Assembly (NCBI RefSeq): GCF_029227915.1
Contig: NC_079884.1
Span: 13,826,001 to 13,890,000 of the forward strand
Direction: 5' to 3'
Source of the DNA: Hydractinia symbiolongicarpus
Taxonomy: Eukaryota; Cnidaria; Hydrozoa; Anthoathecata; Hydractiniidae
Length of the DNA stretch: 64,000 nucleotides
The position numbers and the translations under genes are program-made. The notes below the pieces were generated by a model. The model saw nothing but the letters and a program-made list of their open reading frames with translations. It was not told the origin of the DNA and searched no databases. Shown here one piece after another: positions 59,407 through 64,000 of the stretch (its first letter is position 1; every line of letters begins with the position of its first letter).

Positions 59407-59939
59407 AACTTTTTTAAAGGTTTCGGTTAATCAGGATTTCGGTCTAAGCGATTAGAAAGAAACAAAGAAAAACAACAAATTTGTCCCATTTTTACTATAT
59501 GAATTTAACATTTCTCCTGCAAAAAAAATAATAAATGCTGTCATGCCTCCTATAAATAATATGCCAGAATTTTAAAGTGACCCTCGCTCAATATACAGTT
59601 AAACTTGCATAAGACAGCCACTCTTAAAACTAAAAAAAAGTTTTCGTTTTTTAAAACACCTCTGCAAGACGGTCAACTTCACTCTCACGTAACTGGGACA
59701 AGTTTTTTTCCTTTTCTCTTCACCGCAACTAGTGAAATGCAAGAAACTATTTGAAATTATACAATCGTTGTGATCCCCAAGGTATGCAAACTGCAATGTA
59801 AGTGTAAATGCTTATTACGCATTTGTTTTGCTGTAGAAGAGTAGAGGAGTTTTGAAACCGCGAACTCGAACCACGATGATATGGTCGTCTTATACAGGTG
59901 TTATCTTTTAATTCTCTGATTCGTTGTTGACTTGAAAAC

Positions 59940-60235
59940 CGCCTGGTGGCCTTGTTGTAGAGCGCTCGCTTCTAGTGGGGTAGGTATTGGGTTCAAATCC
60001 CGGCCGAGTCATGCCAGAGATTATAAAAGTGTGATCTATCCTTTCTGCTTAGCGCTCATCATGAGAATAGGATTAATATCTTAGGCGATTGTTATGCTTG
60101 CACGGCATTCGTAGCTTAAATGAGAGCTTTAAATCCGCTAGGACCCTCTTAGCAGGACACCTGTTGCTAGCAGTAACAATAGGAACTGAAGAGGAAATCC
60201 TTAGTAAATAATTTCAATAATAATAATAAAAGAAA
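59940..60235 (+). mobile_element. tRNA-derived SINE
   Basis: The 5' head has RNA polymerase III boxes: A-box-like TGGCCTTGTTGTAGAGCGC and B-box GGGTTCAAATCCC about 35 bp later, as in a tRNA. It lacks a clean acceptor stem and runs on into a non-tRNA body of about 200 bp ending in an AATAATAATAAAAG tail. This is the layout of a tRNA-derived SINE, moved by a LINE. Confidence 0.75.
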
Positions 60236-61147
60236 TCCTGGATATTCATAAAATTGAAACTGGTATATCAGAAAATTTTGTCAGTGCTGAATATACGTTC
60301 TTTTTATAAGAAAAAAGTTTGTAAGAAAACTAGGCCTAAAATAACAAAATCTTATGAAAATATTGAGAAAATCACGAGGCTCAAGTGTCGAAAGTTTTTT
60401 GGAAGTCAGTTCTATTTTTCAATCTGCTCTAACAGCACACCAGTTCTGTAACACGATACTACCTAGCTATACTTATTTTTACTTTAATTTTTATACTATA
60501 TTTTCCTGTGAGTTTTCTCTATATAAAAATCTAGCAGAACTGAGCAGTACCAATCCTTTATAACCTGAATGGTGATGGAAAGAATTACCAGATTAAGAAA
60601 AACAAGGCATACCCAGTAAACACGGGATTTGGAAAATTTCTTCATTAAGTAGTCTCATACGTACGTCGTGCTTTGCGACCACAAGGTGAACTTTTGCTTT
60701 TAGAGACCACTACGAAACATTTTTATGACGTCAGTGCTAGTCTCCTCTAGATCGTTTTCGCGCTCATCTCCAAAAACACGTCTTTACGAAAACTTATAAA
60801 TACGTGTTTTAAATGTATGCCATTTCGGTGCCACCATACCACTAAATATTTACAGGATACCATTTCTTTTGTGCAAAAAAAAAAAGGATTAAAAGGCTAT
60901 CACAACAGGCTATCACAACGTAAATGAAAATAAAAACAATCGAAATTTTTAAAAACGGTGCAATAATAAAATTTCATTGTCATCTTAAATTTCTAAAACT
61001 GCTGTTGCAACATAACATAATTTTTTGTATTTTATATAATACCTTATACCACATATTGTATCAACTATATACGACTCCATCACAACCCCTTCTCTACGGT
61101 CTTGTAGTCCTTGCGCCGCTATTACAAAGCGGCATGTTTATTAAAAA
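60236..61147. other. AT-rich intergenic DNA right of the SINE
   Basis: Short frames at 60254-60563 and 60924-61169 show no recognisable features. Confidence 0.35.
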
Positions 61148-61175
61148 TGGCAAAATATCCTGGAGATGAGGTTGA
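61148..61175. repeat. Degenerate MITE end of the CCTCGT family
   Basis: GGCAAAATATCCTGGAGATG followed by AGGTTGAC resembles the right terminal repeat with several changes. Confidence 0.45.
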
Positions 61176-61637
61176 CCCAATCAACTAGATACGGCTTCAA
61201 CAATATCATTTTTATCTAAATTATTCTTGTCAAATCCTTTGGCTTGTTGCAATATTTCTTTACATATATAAAAGATTCTTAGTAAGGAGGGCTGTACAAT
61301 AATCATTTAATCAATCAAAGCTTAGAGAAAAGAAAAGCAGATTTTCTTTCCAAGATTAGAGCAATGTCCATTTGTCATTTTACGCATAGTGTTGACAAAT
61401 AAATAAATAAAATAAACTAAGATTTTCCCAAGAGCTCTATGCTTTTAATATTTTTCATTTTTACATACGAATTCTTTTAAAATAGTCGTTTTCCAGGTTC
61501 GTTGGTAACCCTGTCGTTGCTAAGAACAAACCATGAATTACGACATATCATTGACAGGCATCAGTTTAACGGTATTTAAAATTTAATTACCGACGTCATA
61601 TGATTATGTTGTAAACATTTTTAATTGTTGTCAACAA

Positions 61638-61651
61638 GTAACTATAGCAAC
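61638..61651 (+). promoter_or_regulatory. Candidate RFX X-box
   Basis: GTAACTATAGCAAC is an X-box-like imperfect palindrome. GGTAACCCTGTCGTTGC near 61504 is a weaker second match. No gene start can be tied to them. Confidence 0.3.
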
Positions 61652-62723
61652 GTTATTGCAACAAACCATAACAAAGAATCACGACATGAAAATTAGAAAA
61701 AGTGACAGGTGATAATCCATTCGACTCGCTTGATGTCCACTGATTGCAATTTATTGCGTGCGATTAATCTATTGTCAATTTTACAGCCAAATTCTTTTTT
61801 CAGCTTTGAATTTTACGATCGCCCACAAGTGGTAGAAAATCCTTTTGTAATGCAGAAAATCATTTTCGAGGCAGTATTGAATTTTATCCCAAATTAAAAA
61901 TGTTTTATTTCTCAAAACACAGCAAATTTTTGCCAATATTCTTAACAGAAACTTTTTGACTAAAGTTAGAAGTCATTGTTTGAGGATTGTTATGAGCAGA
62001 ATTTATTGGTGATCCTTAGGAAACATTAATTTTAGACGTTGGAACTTCAAATTATAGAAAATTCTCTCTACGATGGACATGATTGGGACCTCAGTAAAGC
62101 GCATTTTATAGCCATAAATTGACTGATTGATATTGCTGTAGAATCTAGCTTTAGGCTTTTTTTACTACGCCTTACCATGGAGCTACCAGACATAATGTTA
62201 AAGCGGCTACAAAGTGTATCAGGAGATTGGTTTTAGGTAAATACAAATACACCATCTTTTATACAAAAGAGTACAAAAAGCTTTGAGATTTTACTTGGCT
62301 TAGCGAACACGTAATTTTGTCTTCAGTAAAAAAATCTCGTACAAGACTTAATTGACATGACTTATTGATGGTCGTGTCCGCTGTAGAGGTAATGTAAGTA
62401 AATCGCCTTTAAATGACGGTCTTTAAAAGAAAGGACTAGAGAGATGTCCGCCATAAAATATATCCTCTATAAGGATTCACTGTACCGCAAATTTCGTCGA
62501 GTTAATTTATAAAGCAACTTCGCAAAACAGTTTAAAATCCATGACATTCGAGCTCGTTGTTCAGGCTGTATGCGTCATTAACAGTTCTCTAAACGATCAA
62601 AAATGACAGTCTATGCAGATAAGATAGATTTCATTTTTCGTTGATTGTCATATGAAGCTCTGTAAAAAAGAAACTTCTTCGTCGCCATGGAGCCGCCGGA
62701 GATAACATGAAACAGTTGTTAGG
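61652..62723. other. Intergenic DNA, nothing firmly recognised
   Basis: Similar short passages with CCATGGAGC-C and GATAATGTTAA/GATAACATGAA occur near 62176 and 62687, perhaps an old duplication. Confidence 0.3.
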
Positions 62724-63005
62724 ATGGAGAAAAGCCATAAGCTTGTATTGTGTAAAAATAAAAAAAACTTTTTATCCGTCACTACAACGGCGTACAGGAA
62801 ATACATTCAATGTAAGCATATGTGGTTAATAATTGTCGCAACATTTTCTCAGACTCTTTTATATCAGTCTCTCAGTGGTGCTAGCTATCTGACGTCAGAA
62901 AATGTTAGCATCACTAAGAGACAACAGTGTCTTGGGTGTTCTGTTATCCTTTTGTTAATAGGTTTTTTTCTCCCTCATGCAATGTTGTCGATTAAGCTAT
63001 TTTAA
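62724..63005 (+). other. ORF of 93 aa with two hydrophobic segments
   Basis: The frame has hydrophobic stretches (MWLIIVATFSQTLLYQSL and CSVILLLIGFFLPHAMLSI) and a Lys-rich start. No family is recognised and no splice or polyadenylation signals are evident, so it may be chance. Confidence 0.2.
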
Positions 63006-63593
63006 TTCATTCAACACTGCTTTGCTGGGCAAATTATCCTGTAACCTCACCCTACCATCGCTCGCCCTCTGAAGTTCTACATCTTCAAAACATCGATTTA
63101 ACCACTGTTGCTATTTTTGAACAAATCAGATTTGTTCCAATGCCTTGAATGGCGAGCGTGGCGACCAGTCTTGATGTAGATGAAACTCTTTACGGTTCAT
63201 ATCGCAGCTATAAGGGTAGTGCTTTGACCCGTTGATGTCCTTCTTTTGATTCTAATAAGTCGCGATTTGGAGCAGCTTTTCCTTCTAGCTGAACCACATT
63301 CAGAGCAGAACAAATCTGTTTGGGTGTAATGGCAATGGTGATGTAAATGAAGGAGAAAATCTTAACAATACAAAAGCATGCAAAATCCTAGCAACAAATG
63401 CAAAAGTGAATGCAACCGTTTTTAAGGGGATAGCACATGGTTTTAAAAATGGTATGGCTTTCTATCTTACGAGTTGTCGTTAAGGAATTGTTGAAAGCAT
63501 GACTTCCAAAATTTCACTTTTACAGGGCAGGCTACATGAAACGAATTTTTGTTATTCTGGTGCTTAAGATACGCGCATTGATATAATTTGAGA

Positions 63594-63851
63594 ATGGAAA
63601 ACGCTAATTTCTTAGACGGCAATTTGTACCTCCGAATTGCTGAACAAAAAATTCCACGTTTTTATGATTTGTTTGAAAGAGATGTTCATGACTTTTTTCA
63701 GACAAAACCAAATTCTATGATGACCTTTCCAAACACTGTGTTTGTGAAAAAACTATCTGCACTTCTGGGAAAAAATATCCTCATTTTGAAACTTGAGGAT
63801 CACCGCATATTTCGAACAGGTTTACATTTTAAAATACACATATCAAAATAA
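63594..63851 (+). other. ORF with coding-like composition, unrecognised
   Basis: From the ATG at 63594, which is the second in frame after 63588, the frame encodes NFLDGNLYLRIAEQKIPRFY and a mixed polar/hydrophobic sequence. A possible donor (ACAG-GTTTAC) falls near 63820. It could be the first exon of a gene continuing right of the window, or a transposon remnant. Confidence 0.3.
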
Positions 63852-64000
63852 TATATATTCTTTCTCAGTCATACTCACACGTCTCGCAGATAATCCACTA
63901 TCTCTGTAATATCCTCACAAAGTTTTATCTCCCTAATACTTACAATAAATAAAAATTAAAAAATAAAGAAAATCAATCTCATATTCATGCTGGATACATG

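Noticed and set aside
59945-60015. A functional tRNA gene
   Set aside because: A and B boxes are present but no proper acceptor stem or terminator is seen, and the homologous unit continues 200 bp with a SINE-like tail.

Overview
The window is nuclear DNA from an animal. Genes are split by AT-rich GT-AG introns and encode conserved metazoan proteins: a gamma-tubulin complex subunit, a GARP/EARP interactor, a mitochondrial complex I assembly factor and a RING-CH ubiquitin ligase. They sit in low-GC DNA crowded with transposon remains. The low GC, the many MITE families, and the decayed type-B DNA polymerase with an HNH nuclease fit a cnidarian, probably a hydrozoan. That placement is inference. 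Three of the genes have an acceptor-like site 4 to 33 nt before the start codon, which fits either 5' UTR introns or spliced-leader trans-splicing, known in hydrozoans.

Layout. 1-5929: last ten coding exons of a RING-CH membrane E3 ligase gene (+), its 5' end outside the window. 5930-10473: AT-rich intergenic DNA with small palindromic repeats. 10474-13783: TUBGCP2 (GCP2) on the minus strand in three exons that sum to exactly 868 codons. 14445-15585: EIPR1 (TSSC1), minus strand, one coding exon. 17040-18235: dead LINE reverse transcriptase. 18535-20352: a 1.36-kb TTA-flanked inverted-repeat element filled with 22-bp and 52-bp tandem arrays, next to a separate inverted array of the same 52-bp unit. 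21340-27130: a decayed virus-like (Polinton/adintovirus-like) block with a broken type-B DNA polymerase, a broken HNH nuclease and several unrecognised small genes. 27600-42408: nested transposons. These include a LINE remnant, a 2.3-kb DDE element, and a 6.7-kb DDE transposon (33280-40025) with terminal inverted repeats, 8-bp target duplications and subterminal repeats. The 6.7-kb element holds an exact 2371-bp tandem duplication carrying two opposed transposase genes, and an alpha-kinase gene as apparent cargo. 43359-47808: a young but broken Ty1/copia retrotransposon with LTRs and a 5-bp target duplication, inserted just upstream of FOXRED1. 47845-54310: FOXRED1 (+), seven coding exons, 427 aa. 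55869-58999: two poorly recognised gene fragments. 59940-60235: a tRNA-derived SINE. The remainder is AT-rich DNA with MITE copies and a few unrecognised ORFs.

The host genes are ordinary housekeeping loci with no functional link to each other. The most unusual content is in the mobile DNA: the kinase-carrying DDE transposon with its internal duplication, the PolB-HNH remnant, and the elements built from tandem repeats. Exon borders were placed by eye from frame, splice consensus and remembered family conservation; no database search was run.
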